Assembly: GCF_013149805.1 (NCBI RefSeq)
Contig: NZ_JABEZT010000002.1
Span: 543,003 to 607,002, forward strand
Direction of reading: 5' to 3'
Source of the DNA: Isoptericola chiayiensis
GTDB lineage: Bacteria > Actinomycetota > Actinomycetes > Actinomycetales > Cellulomonadaceae
DNA length: 64,000 nucleotides
The position numbers and the translations under genes were made by a program. How positions within the stretch are numbered: position 1 is the stretch's first letter; every line of letters begins with the position of its first letter. Shown one piece after another: positions 7,907 through 16,332 of this stretch. The notes beneath the pieces are model-generated. The model worked only from the letters and a program-made list of their open reading frames with translations, was not told the DNA's origin and searched no databases.

Positions 7907-8976
7907 GCGACGGTCCCCGCGCTGACCGAGCCCGCCGACCGCGTCAGGGCCCGGTTGATCGACGACGGCCACAGCGGACCGCGGTAGACGAACGACGTGT
8001 ACCCCTGCACCAGGTCCGCGCCCGCCCGCAGGTAGGCCCGCACGTCGTCGGCGTCGGCCACGCCGCCCACGCCGATGATCACGGGGACGGGTCCCAGCCG
8101 GCCACGCAGCCGGGCGACGACCTCCAGCCCGCGCGGGAGGAGCACCGGGCCCGACAGGCCGCCCGGCCCTCGCTCGTGGTCGATCGTCGTGTTCACCGCG
8201 ACGACGCCGTCGAGCCCGAGCTCGGCGACGAGGTCCGCGACCGCGTCCACGTCGTCGTCGGCCAGGTCGGGGGCGATCTTGACCAGCAGCGGCGTCCGGT
8301 CGTCCCCGGACGTGGCGGAGTCCGCCGCCTCCCGCGCCGCGGTCAGGATCGGCCGCAGCTCGGCGGTGGTCTGCAGGTCACGCAGGCCGGGGGTGTTCGG
8401 CGAGGAGACGTTGACGACCAGGTAGTCGGCGTACGGCGCCAGCAGCCGGGCGCCGGTGGCGTAGTCCCGGGCGGCGTCGGCGGCGGACGTGTCCTTGTTC
8501 TTGCCGATGTTCACCCCGACGACGGCGGCCCGGCCGGCCGGCGTGGACCGCAGCGCACGCAGCCGCTCAGCCATCTCGACCGCACCGTCGTTGTTGAACC
8601 CCATCCGGTTGCGCACGCCGGCCACGTCGAGCTCGCGCCACATGCGCGGCGCCTCGTTGCCGGGCTGCGGCCGGGGCGTGACGGTACCCACTTCGACGAA
8701 CCCGAACCCCAGCATCGTCAGGCCGCGCACCGCGCGCGCGTTCTTGTCGAACCCGCCGGCCAGCCCGAACGGCGCCGGCACCGTGCGGCCCAGGACGTCG
8801 ACGCTGCCCGGTCCGCCGGTACCGCGGCCGAGGTACGGGGCCAGCGCGCCCTGCACGACGTCGCGGACCACCGGCAACCGGCCCACCACCTCGATGGCAC
8901 GGAAGGCGAGCTCGTGCGCCCGTTCAGGGTCCATCCGCCGGAAGACGGTGCGGAAGAACAGGGCGTAGGGGGTCAT
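7903..8976 (-). CDS. pyrD: Dihydroorotate dehydrogenase (quinone), class 2
   Basis: 357-residue FMN enzyme that oxidises dihydroorotate to orotate and passes electrons to quinone at the membrane (pyrimidine synthesis). The N-terminal extension (FFRTVFRRMDPERAHELAFRAIEVVGRLP) is the helical quinone-tunnel domain that defines class 2. FMN and catalytic motifs follow: FGLAGGFDKNA, GFGFVEVGTVTPRPQPGNEAPRM, RMGFNNDGA, VVNVSSPNTPGLRDLQ (catalytic Ser region), VAVNTTI and IGVGGVADADD. ATGA overlaps join it to the genes on both sides, suggesting a four-gene operon with two small membrane proteins upstream. Confidence 0.97.
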   Translation of the reverse strand: MTPYALFFRTVFRRMDPERAHELAFRAIEVVGRLPVVRDVVQGALAPYLGRGTGGPGSVDVLGRTVPAPFGLAGGFDKNARAVRGLTMLGFGFVEVGTVTPRPQPGNEAPRMWRELDVAGVRNRMGFNNDGAVEMAERLRALRSTPAGRAAVVGVNIGKNKDTSAADAARDYATGARLLAPYADYLVVNVSSPNTPGLRDLQTTAELRPILTAAREAADSATSGDDRTPLLVKIAPDLADDDVDAVADLVAELGLDGVVAVNTTIDHERGPGGLSGPVLLPRGLEVVARLRGRLGPVPVIIGVGGVADADDVRAYLRAGADLVQGYTSFVYRGPLWPSSINRALTRSAGSVSAGTVA

Positions 8977-9425
8977 CGTGCCTCCGTCGGTCGGGCCGGC
9001 GCGCTCGCAGGATCATCGCTCCGGGGGCGAGTGTGCCAGAGCCACCACAGCCCGACGAACGGCAGGACCAGCGGCACGTACCCGTACCCCTGCCCGAACG
9101 ACGACCAGACGGTGGCCTCACCGAAGTACTCGGGGTGCGTCGTCGAGAGCACACCGACGCTCAGGACGCCTGCCGCCTCGACGGCGACGGCGCACCACGC
9201 CGTGCGGCGCCAGCGCGGGCGGGACCCGAGCGCGAGCGCCACGGTCGCGACGACGTAGACGAGCGCGGCCAGCAGGGACAGCAGGTAGGCGACCGGTGCG
9301 TGCTCGAGCTTGGTCAGCACCTGGTATGCCGAGCGGCCGACGGCGGCGAACGCCAGCACGCCGTACACGGTCACGAGGAGGCGGCCGAAGCCCTTCCCCG
9401 TCGCAGCGGGTGTCGAGGTGCTCAT
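8973..9425 (-). CDS. Small membrane protein (four predicted TM helices)
   Basis: 150-residue hydrophobic protein. TM segments are visible near LLVTVYGVLAFAAVGRSAYQVL, AYLLSLLAALVYVVATVALAL, CAVAVEAAGVLSVGVL and YVPLVLPFVGLWWLWH. The conserved stretch FGEATVWSSFGQGYGYVPLVLPF is characteristic of an uncharacterised actinobacterial family found next to pyrD. The start is ATG 9425, which overlaps the stop of the upstream gene by 4 nt, and its stop overlaps the pyrD start by 4 nt. Function unknown. Confidence 0.8.
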   Translation of the reverse strand: MSTSTPAATGKGFGRLLVTVYGVLAFAAVGRSAYQVLTKLEHAPVAYLLSLLAALVYVVATVALALGSRPRWRRTAWCAVAVEAAGVLSVGVLSTTHPEYFGEATVWSSFGQGYGYVPLVLPFVGLWWLWHTRPRSDDPASAPARPTEAR

Positions 9426-9781
9426 GCGCCCTCCGTCCAGATGATCCACAGGCGCCACTGCAGGAACGCCACCGTCAGCGCCGCGACGAGCAGCACCACG
9501 GACGACCACCGCGTGCGCTCGGCGAACGCCCACACGGCGGCGAGCGGCAGCAGCAGGGCCGCGGTGAGCAGGTAGCCCCAGAACAGCGGGCCGTCGACGG
9601 CGTGGCCCCCGGCCTGCAGGACACCGGCGACGACGGCCTGCACGACGAGGACTGCCTCGACGGCGCCGGCCGCGAACAGCTGGCGCAGCACCACCGCGCG
9701 GTCGCGCAGCGCGAACCACGCCGCCCACCCCGCGAGCGCCAGGCACAGCGCGACGGCGAGGACGACCAGGGGAAGGACCAC
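9422..9781 (-). CDS. Small membrane protein, first gene of the pyrD operon
   Basis: 119-residue protein with four hydrophobic segments (VLPLVVLAVALCLALAGWAAWF, VEAVLVVQAVVAGVLQAGG, LFWGYLLTAALLLPLAAVWAF, VVLLVAALTVAFLQWRLW). I recognise no characterised family. The GTG start at 9781 is 6 nt downstream of TAGTCT, so it probably opens a leaderless operon whose members overlap by ATGA. It is divergent from pepA. It may form a membrane complex with the next gene product, judging only from coupling. Confidence 0.75.
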   Translation of the reverse strand: MVLPLVVLAVALCLALAGWAAWFALRDRAVVLRQLFAAGAVEAVLVVQAVVAGVLQAGGHAVDGPLFWGYLLTAALLLPLAAVWAFAERTRWSSVVLLVAALTVAFLQWRLWIIWTEGA

Positions 9782-9787
9782 GTCGGC

Positions 9788-9793
9788 AGACTA
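9788..9793 (-). promoter_or_regulatory. -10 box (TAGTCT) of the pyrD operon
   Basis: Minus-strand TAGTCT ends 6 nt before the GTG at 9781, with no ribosome site; predicted leaderless start of the four-gene operon. Confidence 0.5.
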
Positions 9794-9830
9794 CCGGTCG
9801 CCCCGGCACACCGGTCCCGCGGCGCCCGGT

Positions 9831-9836
9831 TAGGCT
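9831..9836 (+). promoter_or_regulatory. -10 box (TAGGCT) of pepA
   Basis: TAGGCT ends 7 nt before GTG 9844. It is divergent from the pyrD operon promoter about 40 bp away. Confidence 0.5.
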
Positions 9837-9843
9837 GGGTCCC

Positions 9844-11349
9844 GTGGCTGACCTCACTCTGACCGGCAAGAATCCGACCTCTCTCACGGCCGACGCCCTC
9901 GTCGTCGGCACCTGTTCCACCTCCGACGGCGTGGCCGTCGTCGCCGACCAGCTGCCCGCAGCGGTCGTGGAGCAGATCGAGACGCTCGCACCGCGGCTGG
10001 GGGTGACCGGCGCGCTCGGCGAGGTCCGCACCCTCCCGGCGGGCAAGGACGTCTCCGCGGACGTCCTGGTGCTCACGGGCCTCGGGGAGCGTGACGCGGA
10101 CGGCACGTTCGCCCGCGAGTCGCTGCGTTCCGCCGCGGGCTCGGCGGTGCGGTCCCTGGCCGGTTCGGCGTCGGCGGTCGTGGCGCTGCCGGCGGTGGAC
10201 GAGGCCGAGCTGGGCGCCGTGGCGGAGGGCGCGCTGCTCGGCGCCTACGCGTTCACGTCCTACCGCGGCGAGGAGGCTGCCGCGAAGCAGGCCCCGGTGC
10301 AGCGGCTGCAGCTCGCGACGTCGTTCGCCCGCTCGGGCGCGGCCCGTGCGGCGGTGTCCCGCGCCGAGGTGCTGGCCGCCGCGGTGCACGGCACCCGCGA
10401 CCTGGTCAACACCCCGCCGAACGACCTGTTCCCCGCGGCGTTCGCCGACGCGGCCAAGGCCGCGGTCAAGGAGCTGGGCGTCAAGGGCGTCAAGGTGACG
10501 GTCCTGGACGACAAGCAGCTCGCGGCCGGCGGCTACGGCGGTCTCACCGGCGTCGGTCAGGGCTCGGCGCGCGGGCCGCGCCTGGTGAAGGTGGCGTACG
10601 CCCCGGCCAAGGCGTCCGAGCGCGTCGCCCTGGTGGGCAAGGGCATCACGTTCGACACCGGCGGCATCTCGCTGAAGCCGGCGGCGGGCATGGAGACCAT
10701 GAAGCTGGACATGGCCGGCGCGGCGGCGGTGCTGCACACGGTGCTCGCCGCGGCGCGGCTCGGCCTGCCGGTGGCGGTCACGGGATACCTCTGCCTGGCG
10801 GAGAACATGCCCGGGAGCAACGCCCAGCGTCCCTCGGACGTGGTGCGCATCCGGGGCGGCAAGACCGTGGAGGTCCTGAACACCGACGCCGAGGGCCGCC
10901 TGGTCATGGCGGACGGGCTGGTGTCCGCCGTCGAGGACGGCCACGACGTCGTCCTGGACATCGCGACCCTCACCGGCGCGCAGATGGTGGCACTGGGCAA
11001 GCGCGTCAGCGGCGTGATGGGCACCGACGCGGTCCGTGACGAGATCAAGGTCGCCGCCGACACGGTGGGCGAGGAGTTCTGGCCGATGCCCCTGCCGGAC
11101 GACCTGGCCGAGGGGCTGAAGTCCAAGGTCGCCGACATCTCCAACGTGGGCGACCGGTGGGGCGGCATGCTCACGGCGGGCCTGTTCCTGCGCACGTTCG
11201 TCGAGGACACGCCGTGGGCGCACCTCGACATCGCCGGACCGGCCTTCAACGAGAAGGGGCCGTTCGGCTACACGCCCGCCGGCGGTACCGGCGTCGGCGT
11301 GCGGACCATGCTGGGCTTCCTCGAGGGCCGCAGCGGCGCCGAGGGCTGA
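9844..11349 (+). CDS. pepA: Leucyl aminopeptidase (M17)
   Basis: 501-residue di-metal cytosolic aminopeptidase. The M17 catalytic domain is clear: ALVGKGITFDTGGISLKPAAGMETMKLDMAGAA (metal-binding Lys and Asp, about residues 260-290), the family signature NTDAEGRL (about 345-352), and LTGAQMVALG. The N-terminal macro-like domain occupies roughly the first 170 residues. The start is GTG 9844, preceded by TAGGCT. A strong hairpin follows the gene. In many actinobacteria pepA precedes the lipoyl E2 gene, as here, though a small reverse gene intervenes. Confidence 0.97.
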   Translation: MADLTLTGKNPTSLTADALVVGTCSTSDGVAVVADQLPAAVVEQIETLAPRLGVTGALGEVRTLPAGKDVSADVLVLTGLGERDADGTFARESLRSAAGSAVRSLAGSASAVVALPAVDEAELGAVAEGALLGAYAFTSYRGEEAAAKQAPVQRLQLATSFARSGAARAAVSRAEVLAAAVHGTRDLVNTPPNDLFPAAFADAAKAAVKELGVKGVKVTVLDDKQLAAGGYGGLTGVGQGSARGPRLVKVAYAPAKASERVALVGKGITFDTGGISLKPAAGMETMKLDMAGAAAVLHTVLAAARLGLPVAVTGYLCLAENMPGSNAQRPSDVVRIRGGKTVEVLNTDAEGRLVMADGLVSAVEDGHDVVLDIATLTGAQMVALGKRVSGVMGTDAVRDEIKVAADTVGEEFWPMPLPDDLAEGLKSKVADISNVGDRWGGMLTAGLFLRTFVEDTPWAHLDIAGPAFNEKGPFGYTPAGGTGVGVRTMLGFLEGRSGAEG

Positions 11350-11376
11350 CGAGCGCGCGAAGGCCGCGACGGCCGC

Positions 11377-11407
11377 GACGGCCGCGGGGCACTGCCCCGC
11401 GGCCGTC
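11377..11407. terminator. Bidirectional hairpin terminator after pepA
   Basis: Perfect 14-bp arms (GACGGCCGCGGGGC and its complement) with a 3-nt loop lie between the convergent pepA and the 11413-11775 gene. There is no T-tract, as is usual in high-GC actinobacteria. Confidence 0.75.
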
Positions 11408-11412
11408 CGGTC

Positions 11413-11775
11413 TCAGCGGCGCGGGCGATTCTTCTGCCGGGCGTGCTGGGCGGAGTTCCAGTCGCGCATCCGCTGCGGGTAGCCGGTGAACCGCACGTTG
11501 TACACGGGCACCCCCAGCGAGCGGGCGACGTCGAACCCGGTGCGCTCGTCCGGGACCCGGCGCCGCGTCCACTCCCCCGTGGTCGCCACGAGCAGCACGG
11601 TGGGCGGGGTCTGGGCGTTCGGCGGCTCGACGTAGGCCTCCACGCCGACCCGCGTGGCCACGAAGTCCTGCAGGTGGGCGACGACGGCGGAGCGGCCGCC
11701 CGCGGGCGCGGCGGACGGCGACGACGACGGGGCGGACCGGCCCAGGAGGCGATCCATGGCGGACCTCAACGACAT
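11413..11775 (-). CDS. Hypothetical protein (120 aa)
   Basis: Small basic protein. The middle portion has a strand-rich pattern with TPPTVLLVATTGEWTRRRVP and a conserved-looking LGVPVYNVRFTGYPQRMRDWN; the C-terminus is Arg/Lys rich (ARQKNRPRR). No domain is recognised. A family of short actinobacterial proteins of this layout accompanies the E2 gene in related genomes, but I know no function. The start is ATG 11775 (MSLRSAMDRLLG). About 277 bp without a gene separate it from the divergent E2 gene. Confidence 0.65.
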   Translation of the reverse strand: MSLRSAMDRLLGRSAPSSSPSAAPAGGRSAVVAHLQDFVATRVGVEAYVEPPNAQTPPTVLLVATTGEWTRRRVPDERTGFDVARSLGVPVYNVRFTGYPQRMRDWNSAQHARQKNRPRR

Positions 11776-12052
11776 GTCCGCGAGCGTACCGCGCGTGCCC
11801 GGGTCCGGGCAGCGGCACGTCCACCGCTTGCGATGACGACGGGACGGCCTGCGGATGACAGAAAAAGTGGCCCGATGTACCCAGCGTCACACCATTGGCC
11901 CTCCGGCCTCGATTGGGGCCGGACCACACATAGTGACAAGATGACAGGCAGTGACCCCAGGAACGCGGCAACGGGAACTCGATCGGCCGGACACCGGTCG
12001 GCGGGCCTCGGCGCGTCGCCCGACCCACTGATCGAAGGAGACTCCACAGGTC

Positions 12053-13840
12053 ATGTCTGAGAACGTGCAGCTGCCGGCGCTCGGCGAGTCCGTCACCGAG
12101 GGAACCGTCACCCGCTGGCTGAAGTCCGTCGGGGACTCCGTGGAGGTCGACGAGCCCTTGCTCGAGGTCTCCACCGACAAGGTCGACACCGAGATCCCCT
12201 CCCCCGTCGCCGGGGTGCTGGAGAAGATCCTCGCCGACGAGGACGAGACGGTCGAGGTCGGCGCCACCCTGGCCGTCATCGGCGACGGCTCCGGCGGCGG
12301 GTCCGACGACGACGCCCCGGCCGCGGAGTCGGCCCCGGCCGCGGAGTCCGCTCCGGCCGAGGAGAGCCCCGAGCCCGAGGCCCCGCAGGCCGAGGAGAAG
12401 CCCGCCGAGGACGAGGCCGCGTCGTCGGCCGAGTCCGCCGGGTCGTCCGCCCCGTCCGGCGGCGGCGAGGGCACCGAGGTGACCCTGCCCGCGCTCGGCG
12501 AGTCCGTCACCGAGGGCACCGTGACGCGGTGGCTCAAGGAGGTCGGTGACGAGATCGCCGTCGACGAGCCGCTGCTGGAGGTCTCCACCGACAAGGTCGA
12601 CACCGAGGTCCCCTCGCCGGTCGCCGGCACGGTCCAGGAGATCCGGGTCAGCGAGGACGAGACCGTCGAGGTCGGTGCCGTGCTGGCGATCGTCGGCTCG
12701 GGCGCCGCACCCGCGGCCCAGGAGTCCGCTCCGGAACCGAAGTCGGAGGAGAAGCCGGAGCCGGAGAAGAAGCCGGAGCCCGCTCCCGAGCCGAAGTCGG
12801 AGGGGAAGGCCGAGGAGAAGCCCGCCGCGTCCCCGGCACCCGCGCCGGCCGCGGAGAAGAAGCCCGAGCCGAAGGCCGAGGCCCCCGCGGCGCAGGAGAA
12901 GCCGGCCGGCGGCCGTTCCTACCTGACCCCGCTGGTGCGCAAGCTCGCGGCGGAGAAGGGCGTGGACGTCTCGGCGATCGAGGGCACCGGCGTGGGCGGC
13001 CGCATCCGCAAGGAGGACGTCCTGGCCGCGGCAGAGAAGGCCGCCGCCCCGGCCGAGGCTCCCGCCGCCTCCGCGCCGTCGGCCCCGAAGAAGCCGAGCA
13101 TCCCCGAGGTCTCGCCGCTGCGCGGCACCACCGAGAAGATGTCCCGGCTGCGCAAGGTCGTCGCCGAGCGGATGCACGAGGCGCTGCAGACGCAGGCCCA
13201 GCTCACCACCGCGGTCGAGGTCGACGTCACCAAGGTCTCGAAGCTGCGCCAGCGTGCGAAGGCCGACTTCAAGGCCCGCGAGGGCGCCAACCTGACGTTC
13301 CTGCCGTTCTACACGCAGGCCGCCGTCGAGGCGCTGAAGGCCTTCCCCAAGGTCAACGCCTCGATCGACACCGACAAGGGCGAGATCACCTACCACTCCT
13401 CGGAGAACGTCGGCATCGCCGTCGACACCGAGCGTGGCCTCGTGGTCCCGGTCATCAAGAACGCCGGTGACCTCAACCTGGCGGGCATCGCGCGGCAGAT
13501 CGGCGACCTCGCCACCCGCACGCGTGACAACAAGATCGGCCCGGACGACCTGAGCGGGGCCACGTTCACCATCACGAACACCGGCTCCGGCGGTGCCGTG
13601 TGGGACACCCCGATCGTCCCCGTGGGCCAGGTCGCGATCCTCGGCACCGGCACGATCACGAAGAAGCCCGTGGTCGTCACCGGCCCCGACGGCGAGGAGA
13701 CCATCGCGATCCGCCAGATGGCGATGCTCTTCCTGTCCTACGACCACCGCCTGGTCGACGGCGCCGACGCCGCACGGTTCCTGACCGCGGTCAAGAAGCG
13801 CATCGAGGAGGCGGCGTTCGAGGCCGAGGTCGGTCTCTGA
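12053..13840 (+). CDS. sucB: Dihydrolipoamide acyltransferase (E2) with two lipoyl domains
   Basis: 595-residue E2 core of a 2-oxoacid dehydrogenase. Two lipoyl domains (about residues 1-78 and 143-220) each carry the lipoyl-Lys motif STDKVDTE, near residues 41 and 180. Between and after them are Ala/Pro/Glu/Lys-rich hinges. A peripheral subunit-binding domain (about 288-325: [24 protein letters not shown]) precedes the catalytic domain, which ends with DHRLVDG (about 564). Such actinobacterial proteins are usually labelled SucB, but in mycobacteria and corynebacteria the equivalent is the pyruvate dehydrogenase E2 (DlaT/AceF); aceE, lipB and lipA in this window fit that. No lpd is nearby. 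AAGGAG precedes the ATG. Confidence 0.95.
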   Translation: MSENVQLPALGESVTEGTVTRWLKSVGDSVEVDEPLLEVSTDKVDTEIPSPVAGVLEKILADEDETVEVGATLAVIGDGSGGGSDDDAPAAESAPAAESAPAEESPEPEAPQAEEKPAEDEAASSAESAGSSAPSGGGEGTEVTLPALGESVTEGTVTRWLKEVGDEIAVDEPLLEVSTDKVDTEVPSPVAGTVQEIRVSEDETVEVGAVLAIVGSGAAPAAQESAPEPKSEEKPEPEKKPEPAPEPKSEGKAEEKPAASPAPAPAAEKKPEPKAEAPAAQEKPAGGRSYLTPLVRKLAAEKGVDVSAIEGTGVGGRIRKEDVLAAAEKAAAPAEAPAASAPSAPKKPSIPEVSPLRGTTEKMSRLRKVVAERMHEALQTQAQLTTAVEVDVTKVSKLRQRAKADFKAREGANLTFLPFYTQAAVEALKAFPKVNASIDTDKGEITYHSSENVGIAVDTERGLVVPVIKNAGDLNLAGIARQIGDLATRTRDNKIGPDDLSGATFTITNTGSGGAVWDTPIVPVGQVAILGTGTITKKPVVVTGPDGEETIAIRQMAMLFLSYDHRLVDGADAARFLTAVKKRIEEAAFEAEVGL

Positions 13841-13858
13841 TCGCACGACGCTCCTGCT

Positions 13859-13895
13859 GACGGGGGTGCGGACCGGTCCGGTCCGCACCCCCGTC
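13859..13895. terminator. Bidirectional hairpin terminator after the E2 gene
   Basis: Perfect 17-bp arms (GACGGGGGTGCGGACCG and complement) with a 3-nt loop, placed between the convergent E2 gene and the pseudokinase gene. Confidence 0.8.
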
Positions 13896-13916
13896 GTCGT
13901 CCCGGCCGACGCCGTC

Positions 13917-15230
13917 TCAACCGACGGAGCGGACGCGCCAGCCGTCGTCGGTCCACGCCAGGTGCAGCCGGTCGGTGCGCGGCTCCCCCGCGGGCACGGC
14001 GGTCACCGTCCCGTCGACGCTCTGCTCGTGCGCCCCCACCGTGTACCGCACGAGCACGGTGGCCGTCCCGTCGCCCGGCGTGGCCACGGGCTCGGTCGCG
14101 AGGACGTCCACGTCGGGGACCGTCAGCCGGACGTCGGACGCCCGCGCGACGAGGGCCAGGTCGTCCTCGTGGGCCGGTGATCCGGGCACGGCGAGCTCGT
14201 CGACGTCGCGCTCTCCCGCGAGCACGGCCGGCCGGAGCCTCGTCAGCGCCGCCGCCGCGCCGGCGGGGTCGTCCACGTCGGTGAGAGGGCCCGGCCCGGC
14301 CGGCGCTGCCGATGCCGGCGCCGCGGGCGCCGGCACGGCCGGCTCTGCCCCCGCGGACGGTCCGAGGGGACCGTCGAGCACCAGGAACGCGACCGCCACG
14401 ACGGCGAGGACGCCCGCACCGGCGACCAGCGTGCCCCGCGGCACCGGCCCACGTCGCGCCTCGCCGGACCGGCGCCGTCGATCCTGGCGCCGTCGATCCT
14501 GTCGCCGGGTCCGGCGCCCGTGCTGCTCGGCCGCGACCGTCCCGCGGGACGGCTTCGGTACCCGGCGGGCGCGCACGTGTCCGGGGCCGCGTGCGGCGTC
14601 GGTCTGCCGCCGTCCGCCCGCGAGCGCCGCCGCCGCCAGGACCGCCGGCTCGGGCAGGCGGACGGGCTGTGGTGCGACGGCGTCGTGCACGTCGGCCGCG
14701 AGCGTGCCCGCGGCGGGCCGGATCCGCGGGTCCGCCGCCAGGGCCGGCGCCAGCGCGGCGCGCAGGGCCGTCGCGCTGTCGTCGTCGGTATCGCCGAGGA
14801 GCCGGTCGACGAGCGCGGCGACGTCGTGCACGTCGTCCGCCTCGCCCGCCCGGGCCGGCGGCACGTCGAGGCGGGGTCGCAGCCGGCCGTGGCCCTCGAG
14901 GTCGAGCACGACGTCGGCGACGTCGAGGCCGCCGTGCACGATCTCGGAGCTGTGCAGGGCGGCCAGGGCCTGGCCGAGCGCGACCGCGAGCCCGGCGGCC
15001 TCCGGGGCGCTGCACCGGCCGCGCACCGCCAGCACGGTGGCGAGCTCGGTCGTGGTGCTGTCGCCGCGGGGGACGACGAGCCCGCCGTCGGGTCGCGCGA
15101 CGGCGGCACCGACGGGCTCGAGGGCCGGGTGGTCGACGTCGGTGACCGCCCGCACTCGCTCCAGGAGCGCGTCGCGGGCGGCGGGGTCGGTCGGGACGGC
15201 GAGCACGGTGTCGGTCTGCACGGGTCCCAT
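13917..15230 (-). CDS. Membrane-anchored pseudokinase-like protein
   Basis: 437-residue protein with a kinase-like cytoplasmic half. The catalytic-loop position reads IVHGGLDVADVVLDLEG (about residue 97) instead of HRDLKPxN, there is no recognisable VAIK lysine or DFG, and the part before it is short, so it should not transfer phosphate. A basic Arg-rich linker precedes one TM helix (GTLVAGAGVLAVVAVAFLVL, about 263-283). The extracytoplasmic C-terminal domain (about 320-437) has a strand pattern typical of small NTF2-like sensor domains. The layout mimics PknB-type receptors; in mycobacteria the MviN-linked pseudokinase works as a scaffold, but no such link is visible here. Partner unknown. 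Confidence 0.7.
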   Translation of the reverse strand: MGPVQTDTVLAVPTDPAARDALLERVRAVTDVDHPALEPVGAAVARPDGGLVVPRGDSTTTELATVLAVRGRCSAPEAAGLAVALGQALAALHSSEIVHGGLDVADVVLDLEGHGRLRPRLDVPPARAGEADDVHDVAALVDRLLGDTDDDSATALRAALAPALAADPRIRPAAGTLAADVHDAVAPQPVRLPEPAVLAAAALAGGRRQTDAARGPGHVRARRVPKPSRGTVAAEQHGRRTRRQDRRRQDRRRRSGEARRGPVPRGTLVAGAGVLAVVAVAFLVLDGPLGPSAGAEPAVPAPAAPASAAPAGPGPLTDVDDPAGAAAALTRLRPAVLAGERDVDELAVPGSPAHEDDLALVARASDVRLTVPDVDVLATEPVATPGDGTATVLVRYTVGAHEQSVDGTVTAVPAGEPRTDRLHLAWTDDGWRVRSVG

Positions 15231-15291
15231 GGAACACGAGTCGGCCCGGGCCCGCGGAAGTTTTCCACAGGCCCGGGCCGTCCCGGTGCGG

Positions 15292-16332
15292 TCAGAGGCG
15301 GACCCGGCGTCCCTCCCGGGCGGCGACCCGCGCGGCGTCGAGCACCTCCGCGGTGCGTACGGCGTCCGCGGGGTCCACGGGCGCGGGTTCCTCGCCGGCG
15401 AGCCAGGGGCCGAGCGCCCGGTAGAAGTCGGCGTGGCCGCCGGACGCCGTCGGCACGGGGGTGCGGTCCCGGCCGCGGGTCAGCCACCCGTGCGTGCCGG
15501 CGGGTGCGTCGTCGTCGAACCGCTCGAGCGGGGACGCGTCCTGCTCGAACGAGGTCACCAGGTAGGCACCCCGGCTGCCGAGCACGCGGGTGCGGGGACC
15601 GGGTGCACCGACCACGGAGCCCGCCCACAGCCGGGAGACGACGGCGTGGGGGCTCGCGGCGAGCCCGCCGCCGGCCTCGTGGGTGAGCACGAGGAAGACG
15701 TCGTCCTCGGTAGGGGTGGTCAGCGCCCGGGTCTGCGCCCACACGTCGGTGACCCGTCCGAACAGTCGGGTGGCCGAGTCCACGAGGTGCGGGCCGAGGT
15801 CGAGCAGCAGGCCGCCGCCGTCGGCGTCGTTCTCCTTCCACCGCTTGCGCGGCACGGGCCGCCACCGTTCCCAGCGGCGCTCGAACGTGTGCACGTCGCC
15901 CAGCTCGCCGCGTCCCAGCAGTGCGGCGAGCGTGAGCTGCTCGGGGTCCCAGCGCCGGTTGTGGAACACGGTGCACGGGGTCCCGGTCGCGTCCGCCTCG
16001 GCGACGACCGCGCGCGCCTCGTGGGCGTCGACGCCGACGGGCTTGTCGAGCACGAACGGGATGCCGGCGCGGGCGAGCACGGCCGCCTGCTCGGCGTGCA
16101 GGTGCGTGGGGCTGGCGACCACGACGACGTCGTAGGTCGACCGGGCCTCGACCAGGGCGTCGAGGTCGTCGTGCAGCCGTGCTCCCGGCCAGTCCCCCGC
16201 GGCCTGGGTGCGCCGGCCCTGGTCGCGGGTGACGACCCCGGTCACGGGGAGACCGGCCTCCCGCGCCAGGGCGGCGTGGATCCCCCGACCGGCTCCCCCG
16301 TACCCGACGATGGCGACGCGTGGCGTGATCAT
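15292..16332 (-). CDS. Gfo/Idh/MocA-family oxidoreductase
   Basis: 346-residue NAD(P)-dependent oxidoreductase. The Rossmann motif VAIVGYGGAGRGIHAALA is at the N-terminus, followed by VVVASPTHLHAEQAAVLARAGIPFVLDKPVGVDAHEA (the EKP-like catalytic motif is DKP here). The substrate-binding half includes VFHNRRWDPEQL and DLGPHLVDSATRLFG (catalytic His region). Members act on sugars, inositols or related polyols. The ATG at 16332 overlaps the stop of the MMPL gene by 4 nt, so both are probably one transcript. Substrate is not evident. Confidence 0.93.
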   Translation of the reverse strand: MITPRVAIVGYGGAGRGIHAALAREAGLPVTGVVTRDQGRRTQAAGDWPGARLHDDLDALVEARSTYDVVVVASPTHLHAEQAAVLARAGIPFVLDKPVGVDAHEARAVVAEADATGTPCTVFHNRRWDPEQLTLAALLGRGELGDVHTFERRWERWRPVPRKRWKENDADGGGLLLDLGPHLVDSATRLFGRVTDVWAQTRALTTPTEDDVFLVLTHEAGGGLAASPHAVVSRLWAGSVVGAPGPRTRVLGSRGAYLVTSFEQDASPLERFDDDAPAGTHGWLTRGRDRTPVPTASGGHADFYRALGPWLAGEEPAPVDPADAVRTAEVLDAARVAAREGRRVRL

